The notes beneath the pieces were generated by a model. That model saw nothing but the letters and a program-made list of their open reading frames with translations. It was not told the DNA's origin and searched no databases. A stretch of 10,145 nucleotides of DNA, taken from the NCBI GenBank assembly GCA_043789035.1, contig JAYWIG010000230.1, positions 1 to 10,145 of the forward strand, read 5' to 3'. The translations under genes and the position numbers were made by a program. The first letter of the stretch is position 1; each line of letters opens with the position of its first letter. This document shows, piece by piece, positions 1 to 7,440 of the stretch. This DNA is from JAYWIG01 sp043789035 (GTDB lineage: Bacteria > Pseudomonadota > Gammaproteobacteria > Burkholderiales > Burkholderiaceae_E).

Positions 1-983
1 CTGCGCCTGACGTGAATACTGCGACTTTGAGCGCCCCGCCATCGATTAGCTTCCAAGTATGTGATAGCGATGGGGTACTCGACCCAACGCCGAACAAACT
101 TACATTTGGCATTGCTCCTGCGAACGACCCTCCGAAGGCGTCGCAATCTGTGTATGACATGGACTCAAGCTCGCCGGTCTGCGCACTTGATAGCATGTTA
201 CCAACGGCTGGTACTAAGCCTGGCGTAAGCGATCCGGATATTCCAGCGGACACACTGACCGTTGCTATTACGGCAGTACCGCCTGCAACCGAAGGCCAGT
301 ACTTTGTCGGTACTTCAACTGTACCGCTGAAAACAGGAGATGCTTTAACGCCTGCGCAGTTGCAGCAGCTTTGCTTTAAACCGAATCCTGCGATTAGTGC
401 AACGCCGAACTCCACCGGCCGAATTCCAACAACCCCACTGACGTTTACCGTTTCTGATGGTAAAGGTGGGCAAGATACCAGTGGCAGTATTCAGGTGAAC
501 GTGCGCAAGCAACCCGTGATTTCTGTACCGCCGCTACCACCCCTTGTTCCTGTACCTCCAATTGTTGTGCCGCCAGTTGTGCCACCTCTGACTACCCCAC
601 CAGTCGGTAGAACTATTTCAGCCGCGAGCGCTCTGCGCGCCTTTGACGACCTTCGATTCTCTCCTATTGAAGATGCCAAGGATCTCGACGCAGGGGGCTT
701 TTTCGATGGGGCCTCTATTAAGTCAGTATGGAATCGTGAGCGCGTTGCTGGAGTACAGGTGGTTGCCGACGAAAAGCAGGTCATTGCAGTAAAACAAGAA
801 GTCGATTGCCTACCTACAGCGAAAGAAAAGCCGAAGCTGAAGGCAGTAAAACGTAGCGTTTTTGCTGAAACATTGAAAGATAATGCCAATAAAAACTTTA
901 GTGAACAGCTGAAAACTGCTCAAAAACGCTTTAAACCGCCGACGAGGCTTATGCCTAAGCCTTCGCTAGTCAAAGAGTGCTGA
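1..983 (+). CDS. C-terminal part of a large repeat-containing surface/secreted protein (5' truncated)
   Basis: The reading frame is open at the left edge (codons GCG CCT GAC precede the GTG at 12), so this is the 3' end of a longer gene. The roughly 326 visible residues hold two beta-sandwich repeat modules of the cadherin/Ig-like type. Each ends in a strand resembling the LTFTVSDGKGG motif (about residues 142-153, counted from the GTG) and is joined by an ANDPP-type linker near 37-41. A proline/valine-rich spacer follows (about 168-200), then a unique tail (200-323) rich in Lys, Arg and Phe that ends KEC. No RTX glycine/aspartate nonapeptides and no LPXTG or autotransporter barrel are seen. 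Such repeat arrays are typical of giant adhesins exported by type I-like systems. The exporter genes directly downstream suggest this is their substrate, which is inference. The start and total length cannot be known from this window. Confidence 0.8.
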   Translation, partial: APDVNTATLSAPPSISFQVCDSDGVLDPTPNKLTFGIAPANDPPKASQSVYDMDSSSPVCALDSMLPTAGTKPGVSDPDIPADTLTVAITAVPPATEGQYFVGTSTVPLKTGDALTPAQLQQLCFKPNPAISATPNSTGRIPTTPLTFTVSDGKGGQDTSGSIQVNVRKQPVISVPPLPPLVPVPPIVVPPVVPPLTTPPVGRTISAASALRAFDDLRFSPIEDAKDLDAGGFFDGASIKSVWNRERVAGVQVVADEKQVIAVKQEVDCLPTAKEKPKLKAVKRSVFAETLKDNANKNFSEQLKTAQKRFKPPTRLMPKPSLVKEC

Positions 984-997
984 TGAAAAGCACTTTT
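973..997 (+). terminator. Hairpin at the stop codon of the giant-protein gene, possible weak terminator/attenuator
   Basis: AAGAGTGCT (973-981) pairs with AGCACTTTT (989-997), giving nine pairs including one G-U, around a seven-base loop. The TGA stop codon lies across the foot of the loop. The T-run belongs to the 3' arm and is followed by CTG, so as a Rho-independent terminator it would be weak. It lies between the presumed substrate gene and its exporter genes, where partial termination would make more substrate transcript than exporter transcript. That role is inferred; only the inverted repeat is seen. Confidence 0.35.
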
Positions 998-1052
998 CTG
1001 TAATCGATACCCGTAAAATTCCAGTAAAAATATAAATATGTTTTATCTAGCC

Positions 1053-1058
1053 AAGGAG
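1053..1058 (+). promoter_or_regulatory. Ribosome binding site fixing the TolC-family start
   Basis: AAGGAG lies six bases before the ATG at 1065. The earlier in-frame ATG at 1038 has only A/T-rich sequence upstream, so this site supports 1065 as the start. Confidence 0.7.
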
Positions 1059-1064
1059 CCAACA

Positions 1065-3014
1065 ATGTTGGAACTCAAATTACGAGCAACGAAGCCAAGT
1101 CGTTGCACCGTCAACTTCTCAACGTTTGCAGTGTTAACCGCTGCATTGGTACTTGGTGGATGTGCCGTGACACCAAAGCCGCTGACCCAAGATGACGTAC
1201 GGCTGCGGGTTGCAGAGGACAAACAAAAAATGTTTGTCGGCCAAGAGCCAATCTCTGCGCCGCTGACATTTTCAGATATAGCCGCCCGTGCTTTGAAATA
1301 CAACATGGACTATCGCTTAAAGGTGATGGAAGAAGCGTTGGCGCAGGGGCAGCTGGATTTGTCGAGCTGGGATATGTTTCCTCGTATTTTGGCAAACGCT
1401 GGTTACATTAGCCGAAACAAGGATCAGTTCTCATCATCTGTATCCCAGACAGCACCTGGCGTCACAAATCCCAACAATACTTTTTCAAGCGGAATAGAAC
1501 GAACCCGTTCGACAGCAAGTTTAGAGTTTTCTTGGAACCTGCTCGATTTCGGGGTGTCTTACTATCGCGCCAAGCAACTCGCCGATCAAGCGCTTATTGC
1601 TGATGAGCGCAAGCGTCGCGTCGCCCAAAATATGATGCAAGACTTGCGTAACGCTTATTGGCGTGCCTTAGGTGCGCAGCGTTTGATGAAGCAAATGGAT
1701 GAGACCATGGTGAAGGCCAACGCTGCTTTAGGCCGTGCTCGCCAGGTTGAAAGCCAAGGTTTATTGCCGCAATCACAGGCGTTGGCTTATCAGCGTGCGT
1801 TACTTGATGCGACCACATTGTTGCAGGTACGCCGCCAAGATTTGGAACTCGCGAAGGTTGAGCTAATGGCGCTCATGAATTTGGCTCCTGGGACAACGTT
1901 TATGTTGGCCGATGTGCAGGACCCGAATTTGCCTGCAACACCAAATAATATTGGCCAACTTGAAGACTATGCACTGTTGAATCGCCCTGAATTGCGCGAA
2001 GAAGACTACCGCAAGCGCGTAACTCGCAGCGAAGTGTATAAGCAGTACTTGTCTATCCTTCCAGGTATCTCATTTGACTATGGCCTACAGCGCGATTCGA
2101 ACAAATTTTTACTGAACAATACCTGGGCCGAGGGTGCCCTAAGGATTAGCTCCAACCTCATGAAGTTGGCAACCATCCCGGCGATGAATCGCACCATGGC
2201 TGCGCAAAAAGAAGTTGATGAAGCAAGACGCATGGCGCAAGCCATGGCTGTGCTCACTCAGGTTCGGGTTGCAACGACGCGTTATGGCTTGGCGAAAGAT
2301 GAGTTAGACCAAGTGGTCGAATCTGCAAGCGTTGACCAGCGTTTGGCGAACTACGCTAAAGCAGCTTCAACGGCGCGAGTTGATTCAGAGTTGGAAGTTA
2401 TTCGTACCGAGACTCGTGCTTTGCTATCTTCGTACCAAAAGCATATTTCATATGCCAATGCGCAATCCGCTTGGGGTAGGGTCTATAACTCGATCGGTTT
2501 AGATTTGCTTAACATCAACCGCGATATGAGTTTGGCGCAGTTGAAGTCATCGATTGATCAGAGCTTAAGTACCTGGCAGCGCACAACTTTTAGTAGTGGC
2601 ATGAGTGAGCGCCCTGTCATGCAATCGGTGAAGTTAGCCTTTTCGAACTCCACTGATCCAGGTTTGAGAGCGGCGATCGCTAAGGGCGTGGATGGAGCAC
2701 TAAAGCGCTATGACATCAAGGTTGACCCTTCTGCCGAGTGGACGATGACGGCGCAGTTTGTCGCTGATGCAGCTGTAAGCGGCACTCGTCGTGGCACATG
2801 GCAGATGACTTTGACCCGCCCGAACGGTACCATTGCAGGTAAAACTAGCTATGCAACGGTTTTTCCGACCGACATAAGCTCCACTGCAGTGCAGGCGCTT
2901 ACTGAATCTGCCATCGACGCAAACTCGTTGGCGATGACCGAATGGCTGGGCAATCCTTCAAGTAATCTTGCTGGCATCCCTAACCGTTCTGAATCAGGAA
3001 CTACTGCAAACTAG
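1065..3014 (+). CDS. TolC-family outer-membrane efflux lipoprotein with extra C-terminal domain
   Basis: This protein probably forms the outer-membrane channel and periplasmic alpha-barrel of the exporter encoded with it. From the ATG at 1065, chosen for its AAGGAG site, it has 649 residues. It begins with a lipoprotein signal whose lipobox is LGGC, with Cys33 as the lipidated residue. Two TolC/OEP-type halves follow, about 70-270 and 297-480, with long helices and strand segments such as the one around LEFSWNLLDFG (about 153-163). Most TolC-family proteins are about 420-490 residues. The extra 150 residues (about 486-630) look like a separate small alpha/beta domain that I cannot name, followed by a Ser/Asn-rich end. 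The gene starts 81 bases after the giant-protein gene and ends 28 bases before the first adaptor, which suggests an operon. The family assignment is firm; the substrate is inferred from context. Confidence 0.88.
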   Translation: MLELKLRATKPSRCTVNFSTFAVLTAALVLGGCAVTPKPLTQDDVRLRVAEDKQKMFVGQEPISAPLTFSDIAARALKYNMDYRLKVMEEALAQGQLDLSSWDMFPRILANAGYISRNKDQFSSSVSQTAPGVTNPNNTFSSGIERTRSTASLEFSWNLLDFGVSYYRAKQLADQALIADERKRRVAQNMMQDLRNAYWRALGAQRLMKQMDETMVKANAALGRARQVESQGLLPQSQALAYQRALLDATTLLQVRRQDLELAKVELMALMNLAPGTTFMLADVQDPNLPATPNNIGQLEDYALLNRPELREEDYRKRVTRSEVYKQYLSILPGISFDYGLQRDSNKFLLNNTWAEGALRISSNLMKLATIPAMNRTMAAQKEVDEARRMAQAMAVLTQVRVATTRYGLAKDELDQVVESASVDQRLANYAKAASTARVDSELEVIRTETRALLSSYQKHISYANAQSAWGRVYNSIGLDLLNINRDMSLAQLKSSIDQSLSTWQRTTFSSGMSERPVMQSVKLAFSNSTDPGLRAAIAKGVDGALKRYDIKVDPSAEWTMTAQFVADAAVSGTRRGTWQMTLTRPNGTIAGKTSYATVFPTDISSTAVQALTESAIDANSLAMTEWLGNPSSNLAGIPNRSESGTTAN

Positions 3015-3042
3015 CAGTAGCCTTGATTCAGCCGGTGATGGA

Positions 3043-3852
3043 ATGACGAAAAGACAACAGAAAAAAGTACTCTTAGCCTTATTTTTAACGTGTAACTTAA
3101 TGTCGCAAACCTGCAACGGGTTTGCGCAATCTGTTGTGTCTAAGCAACCCGCTGTTCAATTAGCAGCGTCTAGTGATGTGAATCTGGATGCGAGAGCGAT
3201 TCGAGCGCTTTTAGTTGCGCAGCGCGAAACCACTTTAGTGTCTCAAATCGTCGGTCGCATTGATCGAATTAACGGCGATTTGGGCGCAACCTTTCGTGAA
3301 GGCGCTACGTTGATTCAATTTGACTGCAGTGAATTTAACGCGAGGCTAAAAATGGCCGATGCTGAGTTCAATTCGGCGCAGCAAACCCATGTTGGCAAGA
3401 TTCGCCTGCAAGGCCTAAATGCAGCAGGCGAAATTGAAGTTGCGACTGCAGCGGCTGCGATGGAAAAGGCTAAAGCGCAAATTGAGCTGACGAAAACGCA
3501 AATACGCCAGTGCAGAGTTGAAGCGCCGTTTGCTGGTCGCATTGTGAAGATGAATGTGAAACAGCATCAAGGCGTCAATGTCGGGCAGGCGATGCTTGAA
3601 ATTATTTCAGCAGGTCCGCCGAAAGTTAAACTTAATGCACCCTCGAAATGGCTGGCTTGGTTAAAACCTGGAGTTTTGTTCGAGCTGCAAGTTGATGAAA
3701 CTGGTAAATACTATGAAGCGGTTGTCACTGCGCTGAACGGCAGAGTAGATGCCGTAAGTCAGTCGATTGAGATTGAAGCCCGTGTCAGTGGCCCCCATCC
3801 GGAACTTCTCGCTGGTATGAGCGGGTATGCTAGATTTCCTACAACTAAGTAA
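3043..3852 (+). CDS. HlyD/RND-type periplasmic adaptor, exported, short form
   Basis: This is a membrane-fusion-protein type adaptor, expected to bridge an inner-membrane component and the TolC-like channel. From the ATG at 3043 it has 269 residues: a basic N-terminus and hydrophobic signal peptide with likely cleavage after GFA (about residue 28); a first lipoyl half (about 64-97, including LVSQIVGRIDRI); a short alpha-hairpin (98-155); the second lipoyl half (about 156-190, VEAPFAGRIVKMNV); and a beta-barrel region (about 195-265). The frame stays open farther upstream into the TolC gene, but the signal peptide begins at 3043. The Shine-Dalgarno is weak (GGTGATGGA overlaps the region just before the ATG), so translation may be coupled to the gene 28 bases upstream. 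At 269 residues it is shorter than typical HlyD or AcrA proteins. It has no membrane anchor other than the signal peptide. Confidence 0.85.
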   Translation: MTKRQQKKVLLALFLTCNLMSQTCNGFAQSVVSKQPAVQLAASSDVNLDARAIRALLVAQRETTLVSQIVGRIDRINGDLGATFREGATLIQFDCSEFNARLKMADAEFNSAQQTHVGKIRLQGLNAAGEIEVATAAAAMEKAKAQIELTKTQIRQCRVEAPFAGRIVKMNVKQHQGVNVGQAMLEIISAGPPKVKLNAPSKWLAWLKPGVLFELQVDETGKYYEAVVTALNGRVDAVSQSIEIEARVSGPHPELLAGMSGYARFPTTK

Positions 3853-3886
3853 ACACTCCACAAGTAATTCGGAGTAAGAAGCTGCC

Positions 3887-5290
3887 GTGAATAGCCCAGT
3901 AGAAGTTCAGATTTCTCAATCGCGAAACCCAGCAGCGAGCTATCAAGCATTTGTGCATTTAGAAGAGCGTGCCCGCGCCGCAAAATCAGTCCGGGAGCTT
4001 TTATTTTCTCTTGCCAATGAAAGTTGGCAGTTGCTTGGGCAAAGACAAGCCTTCTTATGGGATAGTAGAGCGGAAAATCACGCGCGGCTTCGAGTGGTGT
4101 CGGGTATCGCTCAGCTTGGCGAAGATTCGCCATTCACTGTTTGGCTAAAGCGTCTAGGTACTTGGTTGGCAAATCAAGTTAAAAAGCAACCCGGCGCGCA
4201 GTATGTGAGCATGGATGACGTTCACCCAAGTTTGCAAGAAGGGTGGCAAGAATGGCTACCAGATTACCTCTTCGTTGTGCCAGTTCACGTACCAAATCGT
4301 GGTCAGCAAGCAATCGTTGCTTATGCGCTCGATGACGGCCTAGACGATACTCAAGCAGAACTCGCACAACGCTTGGCGGATGCTTATGGTCATGCTTGGG
4401 CAGGGCTGGATCCAAACGTAAAACAAGGTATGTTTTCTCGAGGTTATATAGGGTGGCGTTCCTTACCTCGCAAGCTTTTCGCGCCCACACTTTTGCTGCT
4501 CGCGATGTCAGCGATGTTTATTCCGATTCGATTATCGGTTTTGGCCAATGCCGAAATTATTGCTCTTGATGCAGCGGTGATTAGCGCACCGCTTGATGGC
4601 GTGATTAAGACTTTCCATGTGCAACCCAATCAAGCAGTTAAAAAAGACGAACCGCTATTTACACTGGATGAAACAAGTTTAAAGAATCGCCGCGAAGTAG
4701 CTTTCAAACAATTGCAGGTTGCAAAAGCTGACGCAATGGCAGCTCAGCAAAAATCTTTTGAAAGCGAAACTTCAAGATCGGAATTGGCAGGGCTCAATGG
4801 CCGAGTCGCCGAGCGCCAGGCTGAGCTTGCGTCAGTCGAAGATCAATTTAGCAGAATCTTAGTGAGAGCACCCGCAACAGGCGTTGTGGTGTTTGGCGAC
4901 ATTAATGATTGGTTGGGAAAGCCTGTAACGACTGGCGAGCGAGTGGCGTTGCTGGCCGATCCGAAAGATGCAGGCGTACTCGTTTGGTTGCCAGTATCGG
5001 AGGCGATTAATTTGGAAGCAGGTGCGCAGATCAAGCTTTATTTGCAGGTCGCACCTTTGAAGCCGCTTGTTGCTGCACTTACCCAAACTAGCTACCAAGC
5101 TGCCTTGTCCCCTGATGGCATTAGCGCTTACAGGCTCAAGGCTCAGCTGCAATTATCGACTGCAGAAGAACAAGCACTCGCTCGCATCGGATTAAAAGGT
5201 ACAGCGAAAATTTACGGGGAAAAAGCGTCGTTGGGCTATTACCTGTTCCGCAGGCCAATTGCATTCGCACGCGAATTTACTGGTTGGTAG
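3887..5290 (+). CDS. GAF-like domain fused to a membrane-anchored HlyD-type adaptor
   Basis: The 467-residue protein has an unusual layout. A cytoplasmic N-terminal region of about 190 residues resembles a GAF sensor fold, with an AFVHLEERARAAKSV helix followed by alternating strands and helices to about 172. One transmembrane helix (about 197-216) follows. The periplasmic adaptor part comprises a lipoyl half at 233-261 (SAPLDGVIKTFHVQPNQAV), a coiled-coil hairpin at about 262-322, the second lipoyl half at 326-358 (VRAPATGVVVFGDINDWLG) and a beta-barrel domain. The start is GTG at 3887, with GGAG 12 bases upstream. The stop codon is directly followed by the start of the M50 gene, so the two are probably translated together. 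The adaptor assignment is firm. The GAF-like call rests on fold pattern and length; its ligand, if any, is unknown. It may bind the M50 protein and the TolC-like channel and carry a cytoplasmic signal or recognition function. Confidence 0.8.
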   Translation: MNSPVEVQISQSRNPAASYQAFVHLEERARAAKSVRELLFSLANESWQLLGQRQAFLWDSRAENHARLRVVSGIAQLGEDSPFTVWLKRLGTWLANQVKKQPGAQYVSMDDVHPSLQEGWQEWLPDYLFVVPVHVPNRGQQAIVAYALDDGLDDTQAELAQRLADAYGHAWAGLDPNVKQGMFSRGYIGWRSLPRKLFAPTLLLLAMSAMFIPIRLSVLANAEIIALDAAVISAPLDGVIKTFHVQPNQAVKKDEPLFTLDETSLKNRREVAFKQLQVAKADAMAAQQKSFESETSRSELAGLNGRVAERQAELASVEDQFSRILVRAPATGVVVFGDINDWLGKPVTTGERVALLADPKDAGVLVWLPVSEAINLEAGAQIKLYLQVAPLKPLVAALTQTSYQAALSPDGISAYRLKAQLQLSTAEEQALARIGLKGTAKIYGEKASLGYYLFRRPIAFAREFTGW

Positions 5291-5295
5291 GTGAG
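5289..5295 (+). promoter_or_regulatory. Possible ribosome binding site for an internal start of the M50 gene
   Basis: AGGTGAG overlaps the upstream stop codon and the GTG at 5291. It lies ten bases before the in-frame ATG at 5306. It could direct initiation at 5306 rather than at the abutting GTG, giving a protein five residues shorter. Confidence 0.35.
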
Positions 5296-7429
5296 CGCTT
5301 CGACTATGGGTCAAAACATCGTGTTGCCTAGCTTACGTGAAGATTTGAAACTTCTCGTCGCTGCGCCTAATCGCGATGGCTCACCCGCTTGGATGGTTCA
5401 GGACCCTGTCACTAATCGTTTTTATCGTTTGGGATGGCTTGAGTTCGAGTTACTTTCGCGCTGGCATTTTCGAAGCCCAGAATTAATTCTGCGAGCGGTC
5501 AAAGAAGATACGCAACTGGAACCTTCGCAAGACGATGTTTTGCAAATGTTGGGCTTTTTTAAGCAACATCATTTGCTCAGAGCCAGCGATAGCAATGGGG
5601 TAGCCGATTTAGAGAAGGCTGCAAAAAAAGCGAAGCCTGATAAGTGGAAATGGTTGCTACATAACTATTTATTTATTCGCATACCCTTGGTAAGACCAGA
5701 GCGGTGGCTAAAAGCGACAGCACCATTTTTGAGTTTCTTCTATACAAAACTATTCGCGTGGCTCACCATACTTTGCACAATTCTTGGCCTTGTTTTAGCC
5801 ACTCGCCAATGGGATACCTTCGTACATACTTTTAGTGATTTTCTCAGCCCTAGTGGATTTATGGGCTATGCCTTGGCATTAATGTTCGCAAAGACCTTGC
5901 ATGAGTTAGGGCACGCTTACACCGCCACAAGATATGGCGTTAGGGTTGCCCATATGGGCGTGGCATTCTTGGTGATGTGGCCCATGCTTTACACCGATAC
6001 TTCAGAATCATGGAAGCTGGCAGAACGGCGAAAGCGCTTTAATATCGCTGCTGCTGGCGTATCGGTAGAACTGGCGATTGCCGGCTTCGCGACTCTGGGC
6101 TGGAGTCTTGCGCAAGACGGTGCTTTAAAGAGCACTTTGTTCTTTCTGGCGACTACGAGTTGGTTAATTACACTGGCGATTAATGCTAGCCCGTTCATGC
6201 GATTTGATGGGTACTATTTACTTTCCGATGCGCTCGACATTCCGAATCTTCACGATAGGGCTGGTGCGGTAGCTAAAGCGTCAATGCGTAGAACTTTGCT
6301 GGGCTTCACTGAGCAAGAGCCTGAGCAAATGAGTAAAGGCTTACGTCGAGCCCTCGTGAGTTTTGCTTACTTTACCTGGGCGTATCGATTTACGGTGTTT
6401 ATCGGTATCGCTGTTGCGGTGTATGTTTTTTTCTTTAAGCTGCTAGGCATTTTTTTGTTCCTTGTGGAAATTATCTGGTTTGTCGGTAAACCCGTTTGGA
6501 TGGAAGCGGCGGTTTGGGCAAAGCGTCGCAGTGAGATAAAACCGTCGCGCATATTCATGTCCCTCGTGTTGCTTGCGATAGTCCTTTTCATTTTGCTTTT
6601 CCCTTGGCGCCGAGATGTTCATGGCGAAGCCTGGTTGCATGCTGAACAAAGTCAGGTGATATTTAGCCCCTTACCGGGCCGTGTTATCGCAGTAAAACAA
6701 GAGGGAGTAATCAAAAGTGGTGAAGCCGTCATCGTTTTGGATTCTCCAGATACAAGAAGCCGTGCGCAACAAGCCCGTGCTTTGGCAGAATCGCTAGCTT
6801 TGCAGTTCGATCAATCGGTAGGGCGTAGCGATGGCGCAGAGCGCCGTGGGGTATTAGCAGAACAACTTAGCCAGCAACTTGCCGAGATAGACGCACAACA
6901 AGATGAATTAAAACGGTTGGAGTTGCGAGCACCGTTCGATGGCCAATTGCTCGATGTCGATAAAAGTATTAAACCCGGGGCATGGTTGAATTCGTCTCAG
7001 CAAATTGCTACGTTGGTAGATACTAGAAAGTGGGTAGTCGACGCCTTGGTAGATCAAGAGGCGATAGGCCGGATTAAGCCTGGCAGCGAAGTACGATTCT
7101 ATTTAAGAAATGACACCCGTCCACCGCTTTTCGGTAAGGTTGTGGCTATCGACTCCGCGAGGGCTCAAGTTCTGCCACATGCAATGATGGCCACCGACCA
7201 TGGAGGGCGTGTCCCTGCGATAAAGCAATCTAACGGTGCCCTCACGCCCCGCGACTCTCTATACAGAGTTCGGATTACACTGGCGTATGACGAATTGCAT
7301 AAAGCCCAACAGATGCAAACTCCATCTGTTCGCCTAGGTTCGGCAACTATCACGGGGGACCGCAAAAGTTACGCTGCGCAATGGGCAACGGCCATTGTTT
7401 CCGTCGTAATTCGAGAGAGCGGATTTTAA
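5291..7429 (+). CDS. M50 (site-2-protease-like) membrane metalloprotease fused to a PqqD/RRE-like domain and an HlyD-like adaptor
   Basis: The 712-residue polytopic protein has three parts. Residues about 10-97 fit a PqqD/RRE-like winged-helix, with YRLGWLEFELLSRW followed by helices ending at KQHHLL. The core (about 150-437) has several membrane helices, the zinc motif HELGH at 204-208, and the second M50 motif, seen as NASPFMRFDGYYLLSD (298-313), with Asp306 as the probable third ligand. After the last helix (about 420-437) comes a periplasmic adaptor part: a lipoyl half at 458-487, a short coiled hairpin, the second half near 545-580, and a beta-barrel. Proteins of this layout are usually annotated as putative peptide zinc metalloproteases. 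All metal ligands are kept, so it may be catalytically active. It sits where a type I system has its ABC protein. Start is GTG at 5291, touching the previous stop, or ATG at 5306. Its role as a transport platform is inference. Confidence 0.85.
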   Translation: MSASTMGQNIVLPSLREDLKLLVAAPNRDGSPAWMVQDPVTNRFYRLGWLEFELLSRWHFRSPELILRAVKEDTQLEPSQDDVLQMLGFFKQHHLLRASDSNGVADLEKAAKKAKPDKWKWLLHNYLFIRIPLVRPERWLKATAPFLSFFYTKLFAWLTILCTILGLVLATRQWDTFVHTFSDFLSPSGFMGYALALMFAKTLHELGHAYTATRYGVRVAHMGVAFLVMWPMLYTDTSESWKLAERRKRFNIAAAGVSVELAIAGFATLGWSLAQDGALKSTLFFLATTSWLITLAINASPFMRFDGYYLLSDALDIPNLHDRAGAVAKASMRRTLLGFTEQEPEQMSKGLRRALVSFAYFTWAYRFTVFIGIAVAVYVFFFKLLGIFLFLVEIIWFVGKPVWMEAAVWAKRRSEIKPSRIFMSLVLLAIVLFILLFPWRRDVHGEAWLHAEQSQVIFSPLPGRVIAVKQEGVIKSGEAVIVLDSPDTRSRAQQARALAESLALQFDQSVGRSDGAERRGVLAEQLSQQLAEIDAQQDELKRLELRAPFDGQLLDVDKSIKPGAWLNSSQQIATLVDTRKWVVDALVDQEAIGRIKPGSEVRFYLRNDTRPPLFGKVVAIDSARAQVLPHAMMATDHGGRVPAIKQSNGALTPRDSLYRVRITLAYDELHKAQQMQTPSVRLGSATITGDRKSYAAQWATAIVSVVIRESGF

Positions 7430-7440
7430 GAAGATTTGAA

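Noticed and set aside
491..889. Open minus-strand frame opposite the proline-rich region, Gly/Thr-rich translation
   Set aside because: Its composition is the antisense reflection of the proline codons, with no ribosome site or recognisable domain.
1027..1040. TATAAAT at 1031 as a -10 box of a promoter for the exporter genes
   Set aside because: No credible -35 element lies 16-18 bases upstream (TACCCG there), and A/T-rich sequence is expected before a ribosome site.
1038..1064. Earlier ATG for the TolC-family protein at 1038
   Set aside because: It has no ribosome site and would put extra residues before the lipoprotein signal; the ATG at 1065 has AAGGAG at good spacing.
2968..3042. Upstream in-frame start of the first HlyD-like protein inside the TolC gene
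   Set aside because: It would bury the signal peptide about 25 residues inside the protein; the ATG at 3043 begins a clear signal sequence.
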